Source: Devosia limi DSM 17137
GTDB taxonomy: Bacteria > Pseudomonadota > Alphaproteobacteria > Rhizobiales > Devosiaceae
NCBI RefSeq assembly: GCF_900128975.1
Contig: NZ_FQVC01000009.1
Coordinates: forward strand, 1-64,000
Length of the DNA: 64,000 nt
Direction: 5' to 3'
Shown here: positions 25,725 through 33,409 of the stretch, one piece after another
Position numbering within the stretch: the first letter of the stretch is position 1
How the letters are laid out: the number at the start of each line of letters is the position of its first letter
Made by a program: the position numbers and the translations under genes
Notes under the pieces: model-generated
Seen by the model: only the letters and a program-made list of their open reading frames with translations
What the model was told of the DNA's origin: nothing
Database searches by the model: none

Positions 25725-25850
25725 GCCTCTTAGAATGTTGCGCCGACTGTGCAGTCGGCGCAACATAGGCCACCAACATGCCGAAAAACGTTCCCACGAG
25801 TGTCTGCGCCGATCATGTGACTTAAGGCCGCCGGTGGGCGCGCCTACCTT
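25725..25850 (-). pseudogene. motA internal fragment
   Basis: Minus-strand DNA reads like the middle of the motA gene at 41341. CACCGGCGGCCTTAAGTCAC and ATGATCGGCG correspond to EPPEVLGHMIGG. GGAACGTTTTTCGGCATG, then TTGGTGGCCTATG, corresponds to GTFFGVFVAYG, and GCACAGTCGGCGC to AQSL. Frames are broken. It contains a perfect long inverted repeat (25735-25766). Confidence 0.55.
25735..25766. repeat. perfect 15-bp inverted repeat with 2-bp centre
   Basis: Arms ATGTTGCGCCGACTG and CAGTCGGCGCAACAT are exact reverse complements separated by TG. It lies within the motA fragment, where the parent gene is not palindromic. Confidence 0.7.
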
Positions 25851-26037
25851 TAGACGAGCGCCCTACCGCTCTACTGATCTGCATTAGGGTGCGCCAGACC
25901 GCCTATTGTTTGGCGGTCGGCCGAGTGGCTGGATGCCGAACTCGGCAGTTTTGCCCACCTGTAAACGCAATAAATCCTGGTCTGCTGCCGGCTATGGCTT
26001 AGAATGCCGGTGGGCAACAGGGATGGAATAGCGGCTT

Positions 26038-26165
26038 TGAAAGAGCGCATTACCGTACACATCTTCTGAGATGATCGCGCGCATCGACTCTTGGATCGCG
26101 CACTAACCCGGCTATGGCAGCCGTCAGGATGCCGTCCGGCACTGCGTGGATTTGTACTCGGTCAG
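26038..26165 (+). pseudogene. ribbon-helix-helix DNA-binding protein remnant
   Basis: GAGCGCATTACCGTAC (ERITV) is followed, after a frame change, by SEMIARIDSWIAH, a stop, then PGYGSRQDAVRHCVDL. This matches ERITIRMTPEMIASIDAWIA and GYVSRQDAIRRCVDLAL of the frame at 49136. One frameshift and one stop codon are seen. Probably an antitoxin-like or plasmid-type RHH gene. Confidence 0.6.
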
Positions 26166-26655
26166 CCCACTCACGAGCGGGGACTTGGCAGCGCGTCCGG
26201 AGCGACGGCGCAGGACACCGCTGGCAGCGACGCGGTCGACTAGGCGCGGTCTGTGAACCAAGATCACTGTCGCGACGATCATAAACGCTCGAACGCGCGC
26301 CACAAATCGGCGCCAACTTTGGAAATCGCCACCGTCCCGTGGGTCCGCGAAGACAGCAGGTCATCATCCAACCGGCCCAAGTAGATGCGCAGCGGATTTG
26401 CATAAAATGCGATATGGATAGTATTTCCCTACATTATCAGAGCCGGGACCCGCGCACCTAACGACGTGAATATATGCATCGTCCAGACGCCGATGCGAGA
26501 GTGGCCGGCGGTCAAGATTCCTGCAGTGAGTACGGTTGCGGCGAGCAAAGTGTCTGCGATCTCTGGTCGCTAGAGGAGCGAGAGGGGAAAATGATAGTCG
26601 GCGCAGGGGAGGCACCTGCCCGGAGCGTGTTGCTGCTACACACTACAGTCGCAGA
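26166..26655. other. decayed stretch without a supported gene
   Basis: No reading frame with a recognisable domain on either strand. This is probably continued gene decay between the RHH remnant and the DUF1223 gene. Confidence 0.35.
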
Positions 26656-27387
26656 TCAACGCTCGTAGGTGTTGCCGCCGGTGATTGGCCCGGGCATTCC
26701 GCCGACATCCTCCTGCACCAGAACAGCAACGCCCGTGCCGGGCTCGGGCAGCACACGCTCTATATTGAGGGCGAGCCGAGCGCCCATGCCGGCACCCAGA
26801 GCCGCCAGCTGCGTACGGTTCGTGACGATGTGGTCATAGGATAGGGTCTTGCCAGCGTTATCGCCGGCCTGAATGGTGACGGTATCCTGCTCGATGTAGG
26901 TGACGAGCCAGATGATCGAGGGCCGGGCCCCTCCTTGTTCGGGGACGACGATGCGCAGGGTATCTCCGTTTCGAGTGAGGTCGATTTGGCGCGTCATGCT
27001 GCTGGCCTCGATTGCCTCGACTGCCCCGGGCTCATCCGAGCCTAGGACGTCGGTGGTCCCGGCAACGATGAGCTGCGGAGTGTAGAGCTTGCGGGTGTCC
27101 CACAGCGAAGCGTAGTCACGCTGTAACTCGGCATTGGCGGCACTGCCGAAGGTATCCTTCCACCCGGCATAGTCCCAGTAGTCGACATGATAGTTGAGGG
27201 TGATTACGTCGCCGCGCTCCGCCAGCTCGGACACGAGACGATCCGCGCCCGGGGAGAAGGGGCAGCCCTGGCTGGTGAAGAGTTCCAGGACTGCTTTCGG
27301 CGGGCTGCTGAGCTCGGCACTAGCAACGCCTATGGCGCCAGGAAGAAGGCTCAGCAGTGCGGTAAGACCCAAAATCCGGCTTGTCAT
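26656..27387 (-). CDS. DUF1223 secreted thioredoxin-like protein with altered Cys motif
   Basis: 243 residues with a signal peptide (ILGLTALLSLLPGAIGVASA). The DUF1223 fold is clear: AVLELFTSQGCPFSPGADRL, LNYHVDYWDYAGWKDTFGS, LYTPQLIVAGTTDVLGSD. Family members normally have TSQGCSSCPPAD with a redox-type CxxC. Here the second Cys is lost (CPFSPGAD), so disulfide exchange is unlikely. It is the third gene of a minus-strand group after the multicopper oxidase and ZIP genes. Confidence 0.85.
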   Translation of the reverse strand: MTSRILGLTALLSLLPGAIGVASAELSSPPKAVLELFTSQGCPFSPGADRLVSELAERGDVITLNYHVDYWDYAGWKDTFGSAANAELQRDYASLWDTRKLYTPQLIVAGTTDVLGSDEPGAVEAIEASSMTRQIDLTRNGDTLRIVVPEQGGARPSIIWLVTYIEQDTVTIQAGDNAGKTLSYDHIVTNRTQLAALGAGMGARLALNIERVLPEPGTGVAVLVQEDVGGMPGPITGGNTYER

Positions 27388-27540
27388 GACCGATGCTTGC
27401 CATTGTGGCTTACACCCGGCGAGTCAAATCGCGGTGAGCCCTTTTCCGCGAGGCCGGTTTTTCGCAACAAGTGGGACGACAGCGGCCACGTGCGCGTCGC
27501 GAGCCCGTGGCCAGTCGGGTGAAATACCGGAATCGCCGGA

Positions 27541-28731
27541 TCAGAACTTGATGGCGGCGGCAGTCACGTACATAAAGGCGACGCCGACTAGGAAGCCGGT
27601 TATGACCGGGACGGACAGCAGGGTATTTCGGCCCTTGCCAGTGCGCGTCATGTAGGTGGTCACCTCTACGATGACCTGTGCGATTGCTCCTGCACCGATG
27701 CCGAGGAAGAGCGCGGACCATTGCGGCGCGTAAGCCAGACTACCAATCCAGAGCCCCACCACGGCGGGCGCGCCGGCCAGAAGAGTGAGCGCCACGAAGC
27801 TCCATAGCGGTGGCCTGGCCTTGAGGATTGGGGCTGCTATGCCGATTCCCTCGGTGACGTTGTGTACTGCAAAACCTAGGACGAGGAATGTGCCAAGGCC
27901 GGCGGAGCCGGCGGCGAAGGCAGCGCCTATTGCCAATCCCTCGCCAAAGTTGTGCAACCCGATGCCGAGGGCGATGTAGAACGACAGCGCCAAGCCCGCC
28001 GGCGCCCCGCGCCAGCGCCCAATAGCCATGAGCAGCATGAAGCTGGCAGCACCGGCAAGTAGTACGAGTAGTGGACCCTGGAACAGCACGGCCGATGCGG
28101 CGCTCATCTCCAACGCTTCCAGGGACATGTCGACCAACAGGAAGGCGAGGAGCCCGACCGTCAGCGCCAGGATGAAATTCATGCCGGCAACGCCGACGCC
28201 CCGCAGCGCAGGGTAGCACAGCAGTCCTATGGCAACCGGGAGCACCCCAACGATCAACCCGATCAATGCCTGCTGCCAGAGGAGGGATTGCGTGGGAACG
28301 GGAGTGGGGACAGCCACTGGTATTTCGTGGAGGAACGTGGCGCCCGTATCGGTGACGATGTTGATTGCATGCGCCTCGCCGAGCACCCATGGATAGGGGA
28401 TGCGGAGCCATACAGTGCTGCCGCGGGCGATCGGACCCGGAGGGTCTTGGGTGAACATCCAGTAGGCGTCATCGACCTGGACTTGGGCGACTTTCATCGG
28501 TTCCGACCCGCCGGCTCGCACCAGGACACGGATGCCGTCACCGTCCAGGATCGTCCTCTCATAGGTGAAGGCCTCAACGGGCGGCGCACTGTTGTCGAAG
28601 CTGCGCAACGGGTCTGCCGATGCAATCCACGCAATGGCGATCCCCAGTAGCGTCAATGGCAACAAGAGCCAGAGGAGCAACAGGCGATTTGGGCGATCCT
28701 CGGAGACGGCCATCATTTCGGGAGCGGTCAT
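27541..28731 (-). CDS. ZIP-family metal transporter with periplasmic N-terminal domain
   Basis: 396 residues. An N-terminal anchor (LLLLWLLLPLTLLGIAIAWI) and about 130 residues of extracytoplasmic sequence (DDAYWMFTQDPPGPIARGST) precede eight ZIP helices. The binuclear site is visible in LGIGLHNFGEGLAIG and VHNVTEGIGI (H-N-x-x-E-G twice). ZIPs import divalent cations such as Zn or Fe. The extra N-terminal domain, predicted to bind or position a partner, is unusual. It starts 3 bases after the multicopper oxidase stop, so the two are co-translated. Confidence 0.88.
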   Translation of the reverse strand: MTAPEMMAVSEDRPNRLLLLWLLLPLTLLGIAIAWIASADPLRSFDNSAPPVEAFTYERTILDGDGIRVLVRAGGSEPMKVAQVQVDDAYWMFTQDPPGPIARGSTVWLRIPYPWVLGEAHAINIVTDTGATFLHEIPVAVPTPVPTQSLLWQQALIGLIVGVLPVAIGLLCYPALRGVGVAGMNFILALTVGLLAFLLVDMSLEALEMSAASAVLFQGPLLVLLAGAASFMLLMAIGRWRGAPAGLALSFYIALGIGLHNFGEGLAIGAAFAAGSAGLGTFLVLGFAVHNVTEGIGIAAPILKARPPLWSFVALTLLAGAPAVVGLWIGSLAYAPQWSALFLGIGAGAIAQVIVEVTTYMTRTGKGRNTLLSVPVITGFLVGVAFMYVTAAAIKF

Positions 28732-28734
28732 GGC

Positions 28735-29868
28735 TTAGTCCTCCACCACGTCGAACATGCCCATCCAGCCCAGTTCGGTGAACTCAGCCTGATGCGCGTG
28801 GAACATATATTGGCCGGCCTCATGGTCAGCGTAGCTGAACTCGAGGATGCCACGCTGCGCCTGGCACTGCATGATCAGGTCGACGGTCCGCAGCGTGGGG
28901 GTGAGCGTCGTGCCGGTGTCGAAATAGTTGAAGAAGTTGGCATGCAGGTGGAACGAATTAATCGGGTCGAACTCGGTCACGTTTATCAGATAGATGCGGA
29001 CCGGTCGCGACTTCTCGATTCGGATGGGTTGGAGCGCATAGGCATGCGCGATCGTGTTGACAGCATAGAACTCATTCGCGCCATCGAAGTTGGTGTCGAA
29101 CGCGTTCATCACCATTATCAGTTCCTGCCAACTCGCGTTCTCAGGTGTCCCGAGCAGGCGCGACTTGGCCACGGCCTCGAACTCGGGGTGCAGTTCGGGG
29201 TCGGGGTCGATCACGAATGCCCCGTACATGCCCTTGTGCATGTGCCGCTTCAGCGGCAGGGCGTGGCAATGATAGAGGTGGCAGCCGAAGGGCTTGGCGT
29301 CGAACTCATAGACGAACTCCTCACCAGGGTTTATCAGGCCGGCTCCGGGAACCCCGTCCATGCGCCAGGAGTGGATACCGTGGAAATGCATGGAATGAGG
29401 GTGCGATCCGTAGTTGCGGAAGACGATGCGCAGGCGTTCGCCTTCCTTCGCCCGAAGGGCCGGACCCGGGACGCGGCCATTGAAGGTCCAAGCGGGAAAC
29501 ATTACGCCGGGTGCGATCTCGATCTCCTTGTCGGAGGCCTCGACCTCGAAGGTCCGCAGCGCGCGTCCGTCCTCCATTGTCGTGACCGTGCCTAAATCCC
29601 ATTCCGTCAGCATTGGGGTGGGATCAAAGCCATTCGTCTCGGGGTCGACACGCCCGACTGTCATCATCTGGCCGTGCGCTCCCTCGTGGGCAGAGGGAGC
29701 CGCGTAAGGATTGACAGGGTCGGGGGCGGGCATCGCGCCCATGCCGTGCTCGAGCATCTGCTGGCCCGCTGCGGAGGAGGCCAGGACCGCCGTCCCCCCA
29801 GCGGCAACGAGCCCCCCTATAAGGAGGCTTCGGCGCGTGACCGTGTCGGTGGGTTCGTTCTGGCGCAT
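28735..29868 (-). CDS. multicopper oxidase, TAT-exported
   Basis: 377 residues; AAGGAAG before the ATG at 29868 fixes the start. TAT signal: TVTRRSLLIGGLVAAGGTAV. Two cupredoxin domains follow. Ligands seen: HPHSMHFHGIHSW, the type 1-like cluster CHLYHCHALPLKRHMHKGM in the first half, NSFHLHANFF, and C-terminal YMFHAHQAEF, where the usual HCH is HAH. The type 1 site therefore lies in domain 1, as in two-domain oxidases, not at the C-terminus. It probably oxidises Cu(I) or Fe(II). First gene of the MCO-ZIP-DUF1223 group. Confidence 0.88.
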   Translation of the reverse strand: MRQNEPTDTVTRRSLLIGGLVAAGGTAVLASSAAGQQMLEHGMGAMPAPDPVNPYAAPSAHEGAHGQMMTVGRVDPETNGFDPTPMLTEWDLGTVTTMEDGRALRTFEVEASDKEIEIAPGVMFPAWTFNGRVPGPALRAKEGERLRIVFRNYGSHPHSMHFHGIHSWRMDGVPGAGLINPGEEFVYEFDAKPFGCHLYHCHALPLKRHMHKGMYGAFVIDPDPELHPEFEAVAKSRLLGTPENASWQELIMVMNAFDTNFDGANEFYAVNTIAHAYALQPIRIEKSRPVRIYLINVTEFDPINSFHLHANFFNYFDTGTTLTPTLRTVDLIMQCQAQRGILEFSYADHEAGQYMFHAHQAEFTELGWMGMFDVVED

Positions 29869-29882
29869 GCGTCTTCCTTTAT

Positions 29883-29923
29883 GCGAATAATTCGCAACTA
29901 GACGACATTCTTGGTCTAGTTGC
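29883..29923. promoter_or_regulatory. two nested inverted repeats upstream of the multicopper oxidase
   Basis: GCGAA-TAA-TTCGC (29883-29895) partly overlaps a larger dyad with perfect 10-bp arms GCAACTAGAC (29894-29903) and GTCTAGTTGC (29914-29923). They lie 15-55 bases before the ATG. The first resembles Fur-family boxes of alphaproteobacteria (low confidence); the second could be an operator or an mRNA hairpin. Confidence 0.5.
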
Positions 29924-30243
29924 AAGTAGGAATGATTTGCAAATAGGAGGATTGTACTGGCTTCCCGAGTGGCCAGTGATGGTAGCGTGTTCAAAGCCTT
30001 GGCAGTTGCGGCTCGCGAACGAAGCGGAGCAAGGCGTGTTCTGGCTGGGGCGTTCCTGGCAACGGACCCGAGCGAGGGAAATGATCGGTGCAGAGCGACC
30101 TGGTCGTGGCGGCCGCGCTGATATCGCTAGAAGGGCAAGGATTGGATAGCGCGTTTCGCCTTTCAAGTTAGCGTGATCGGCTGGGCCCTCGCCGGGCAAG
30201 ATATCGGTAACGCCAGGAGTGATAAGCTAGGGCGGTATTCACT

Positions 30244-31050
30244 ATGGTGGACGGTATGTACGAATTTCTCTGGCGCACGCTCCGTATCACCAGCGTCGTC
30301 TTCGCCGCCGTGACACTGGCCGCATGCAGCCAGTTCGTGGGCGACAACCGGCAAAACGTGCCCCTGCCCAAGGCGCTGGTCGACCAGATGGCGCAGATCG
30401 GCTCGTCACCTTCCGAGCCGATGGTGATCCGCCTGTTCAAACAGTCCTCGGAGCTCGAGGTTTGGAAACGCACGAACTCGGGAAGCTATGCGCTCCTCAA
30501 GACATATGAGATCTGCAAGTGGTCGGGCGCACTGGGACCCAAGATACGCGAAGGTGATTACCAGTCGCCGGAAGGGTTCTACGATGTCACGCCCGGCCTG
30601 ATGAACCCGAAATCTTCTTACTGGCTATCGTTCAATGTGGGGTTTCCCAACAAGTTCGATCAGGCTTGGGGCCGCACCGGCACGAACCTGATGATCCACG
30701 GGGATTGCAAATCCGTGGGGTGCTACGCCATGACGGATGACGGCATCAAGGAGATATACGCCATGGCACGGGAGACTTTTCGAGCTGGCCACCGCTCCTT
30801 CCAGCTCCAGTTACTGCCGTTCCGCATGAACGAGGTCAACATGGCCGCGAATGCTTCCAGCCCGCATACTCCCTTCTGGCGGAACCTCAAGGAAGGTGCC
30901 GATTTCTTCGATGCGACGAAGCAGGCACCGTCCTGGGACGTGTGCGAGAAACGATATATCTTCAATCAAGGCATCCCTGGGGCGGCACCACTCGACCCGC
31001 TAGGTGCCTGCCCAGTCTCAATGTCGACGTTCCAAGCGTTGGCGCTCTAA
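30244..31050 (+). CDS. L,D-transpeptidase lipoprotein (YafK-like)
   Basis: 268 residues. Signal with lipobox VTLAACSQ. The YkuD-like domain reads EVWKRTNSGSYALLKTYEIC, GPKIREGDYQSPEGFY and the catalytic signature LMIHGDCKSVGCYAM (H...S/G-C). YafK/DpaA-type enzymes cut the link between peptidoglycan and Braun-type lipoproteins; other relatives cross-link. The extra Cys-bearing C-terminus (WDVCEKRYIFN) is typical of the group. Divergent from the multicopper oxidase. Length is normal. Confidence 0.88.
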   Translation: MVDGMYEFLWRTLRITSVVFAAVTLAACSQFVGDNRQNVPLPKALVDQMAQIGSSPSEPMVIRLFKQSSELEVWKRTNSGSYALLKTYEICKWSGALGPKIREGDYQSPEGFYDVTPGLMNPKSSYWLSFNVGFPNKFDQAWGRTGTNLMIHGDCKSVGCYAMTDDGIKEIYAMARETFRAGHRSFQLQLLPFRMNEVNMAANASSPHTPFWRNLKEGADFFDATKQAPSWDVCEKRYIFNQGIPGAAPLDPLGACPVSMSTFQALAL

Positions 31051-31169
31051 TCTTGAGCTGATGCGTCACGGACTTGCCTATGACCGCCAAGAACGCCCAC
31101 ATATCGGGTTAGCCAGTGACCAAATCCTGCGCGATTACGATCGTGTAGTCCGTCACCCAGCCACGGACC

Positions 31170-32864
31170 TCATTGCATGGCTGCAATCACTCGAGCATCG
31201 AACGCCTCGCTTTCGCCCGGCTTTACACCCAGCATGGTTGCTACCCTGGCAAGGATGCGTCCTGATACCTCCCCGGCGTTCCAGCCTGCAGTATTTCCGG
31301 ATTGCGGAGTTTCGGGGGAAGCCTCATCGAGCAGGATCACCATGACGTATTGGGGGGCCTCCATGGGAAACGCGGTGATGAACACATTGAGGTTCTTGCC
31401 CGTGCCATATCGCCCATTGATCACCTTTTCTGCCGTGCCGGTCTTGCCGCCGGCTCGGTAGGCCAGTGCCAGCCGGTTCATCCGCGAACCGGAGCCAACG
31501 AGTGCGTTGAAACGCAATAGCTGCTGCAGTTGAGCGCTGGTCTGCTCCGAGATCACGCGAGTGGATTGGGCCAACGCTTCTTCCTCAGTTCTCGGATAGA
31601 AGGTCGGCGGGATTAGACGCCCGCCATTGACGAAAGCGGCCAGGGCTCGCGCCATATGCAATGGTGAAACGCTGAAGCCGTGGCCGAACGAAGCGGTCGC
31701 CGCAACCACATCGGAAAACTCCTTCGGGACGTTCGGCGGCGTTCTCTCGGGGAGTTCGGTGACGATCGATTGGTCGAAGCCGATGCGGCTGAAGAAGGAG
31801 CGATAGTTGTCCTTGCCCATCTGCTGCATCATCTGGATAGTCCCGACGTTAGACGAGTAGCGGAAAATCTCGGGGACAGTCAGGATCCGGCCCTGGCCGC
31901 GGTAGTCATTGATTGCGAACCTGCCAAAGCGCACTGGAAAGCGGGCATCGAACGAGTCCGCCAAGGTAACGGCGCCGCTATCGAGAACGGCAGCGAACGA
32001 AACGATCTTGACGACCGATCCCAACTCAAAATTACCGGCGGTGATGCGGTTGAAACGTCCCTCTTCCAATGCGGAGGCGGGGACATTGGGGTTGAAATCC
32101 GGCAGCGAGACCATCGCGAGCACTTCGCCCGTGCGCGCGTCCAGCATCACACCCGCGGCGGCGAGGGACTGGTAGCGTGTCAAGGCGTCCACCAGTTCCT
32201 CGCGCATGGCATACTGAACACGCATGTCGATACTGAGCGCGATCGGTTGCAGTTCCTGACCGCGCGCCAGGCCGAACGCCTGCAACGCGGCTATACCGCC
32301 ATCATCGATCCCTCGCTCAATTCCGGCGATGCCCTGGCTATCGATGTTCACGCTGCCGAGCACGTGCGCGGCATCGGCGCCGCCTGGATAGAAGCGGCGG
32401 CTCTCGGTGAGGAAATCGATGCCCGGTATCCCCAGGCGCATCACCTGCTCGCGGACGGCGGGCGTCAGTTCTCGCTTTACCCAGACGAAGCCGCGGTCGC
32501 CGGTCAGGCGTTCGCGCAACCATGCTTCGTCCAACTCGGGAAGGACCGTCCTCAGGGCTGCTACAGCTTCTTCCACGTCGATGATCCGCCGGGGCTCGGC
32601 ATAGAGGGAGGGGACGCGGACATCCACCGCCATAGGCAACCCGTTCCGATCGAGGATCGCCGGTCGAGACGCTTCGATTTCGCTGATCGTCCTTCCCTCG
32701 ATCACTGTCTCCGTCTCGACGGAACCGAGTTGCAGGAGCCGCGCAGCGACGATGACGAACCCGATCGTCATAACGATGGCCATGATGGAGATGCGTCGAC
32801 GGGTCATAGCCGCCCGAACGCTTTTGGCGCCTTCCAGCGTGATCGTCTGATCTATGGTCTGCAC
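31170..32864 (-). CDS. class B penicillin-binding protein (FtsI/PBP2-like transpeptidase)
   Basis: 564 residues: a short cytoplasmic start, one membrane anchor (IMAIVMTIGFVIVAARLLQL), the PBP dimerisation domain (SRPAILDRNGLPMAV) and the transpeptidase domain. Active-site motifs are complete: S283-V-V-K286, S337-S-N339 and K474-T-G476. It cross-links peptidoglycan (D,D) at the septum or side wall, like FtsI. The first motif has SVVK instead of the usual STxK. It is the last of three minus-strand genes (M23 peptidase, small secreted protein, PBP). An extra FtsI outside the dcw cluster is notable. Confidence 0.93.
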   Translation of the reverse strand: MQTIDQTITLEGAKSVRAAMTRRRISIMAIVMTIGFVIVAARLLQLGSVETETVIEGRTISEIEASRPAILDRNGLPMAVDVRVPSLYAEPRRIIDVEEAVAALRTVLPELDEAWLRERLTGDRGFVWVKRELTPAVREQVMRLGIPGIDFLTESRRFYPGGADAAHVLGSVNIDSQGIAGIERGIDDGGIAALQAFGLARGQELQPIALSIDMRVQYAMREELVDALTRYQSLAAAGVMLDARTGEVLAMVSLPDFNPNVPASALEEGRFNRITAGNFELGSVVKIVSFAAVLDSGAVTLADSFDARFPVRFGRFAINDYRGQGRILTVPEIFRYSSNVGTIQMMQQMGKDNYRSFFSRIGFDQSIVTELPERTPPNVPKEFSDVVAATASFGHGFSVSPLHMARALAAFVNGGRLIPPTFYPRTEEEALAQSTRVISEQTSAQLQQLLRFNALVGSGSRMNRLALAYRAGGKTGTAEKVINGRYGTGKNLNVFITAFPMEAPQYVMVILLDEASPETPQSGNTAGWNAGEVSGRILARVATMLGVKPGESEAFDARVIAAMQ

Positions 32865-32946
32865 AACAAATCCCGTGACTAAGCTGCGCGCCGTTGACGA
32901 CGTGCAGCAGTGGAACGAGGCGCGCCATCGCGCCCAAGTTGCGTGA

Positions 32947-33294
32947 TCAGGCCGAAATTGGCGGACGGTCGAGGGGATGCTGCAACGTCATCTTGGTGAA
33001 GGGAGAGTCGGTGCGTGGCCAGGCCTGCCGGACGTATTCCGTGCCGCAGCCGGTTGCTGTGAGCGACTTTTCGCTCCGTAGTTGCTCGTTCGGACACAAG
33101 CTGTGGCCATGTACCGCTCCCCGGATGCGGCCGTGGCCATCTACGGACTGGACCGCCTGAAAGCCGTTCGGAGCAGGGCAAGGGGCTGCGTGATATCCGG
33201 GCAGGCCCAGAAGTAGTGTCATGGTAAGAAGCAGCGCTATCAGCGCAACCGGCCGTAACAGCAGTCCGAAACGACGATAATTCATGAATGCCAT
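32947..33294 (-). CDS. small secreted hypothetical protein
   Basis: 115 residues from MAFMNYRRFGLL with a long signal (LLRPVALIALLLTMTLLLGLPG). Mature part: PCPAPNGFQAVQSVDGHGRI, VHGHSLCPNEQL, TATGCGTEYVRQAWPR. Three Cys and several His residues. No family recognised. It sits between the M23 peptidase and the PBP on the same strand and may be co-transcribed with them. Confidence 0.5.
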   Translation of the reverse strand: MAFMNYRRFGLLLRPVALIALLLTMTLLLGLPGYHAAPCPAPNGFQAVQSVDGHGRIRGAVHGHSLCPNEQLRSEKSLTATGCGTEYVRQAWPRTDSPFTKMTLQHPLDRPPISA

Positions 33295-33409
33295 TTCCGA
33301 CCCTGGGGGGTAATAGGACGTTGCTTTCGCGTTCAAAATCTTCGCTGGCGTTGGGATTGGTTAATCCGCGTCTCCTATGAACTCCCTGACGTCCGGTAGC
33401 GCCACTGGT

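Noticed and set aside
25855..25910. Text resembling part of a tRNA (CGCTCGTCTAAA on the minus strand)
   Set aside because: No cloverleaf can be formed; the T-arm and acceptor stem are missing, and the adjacent DNA matches motA.
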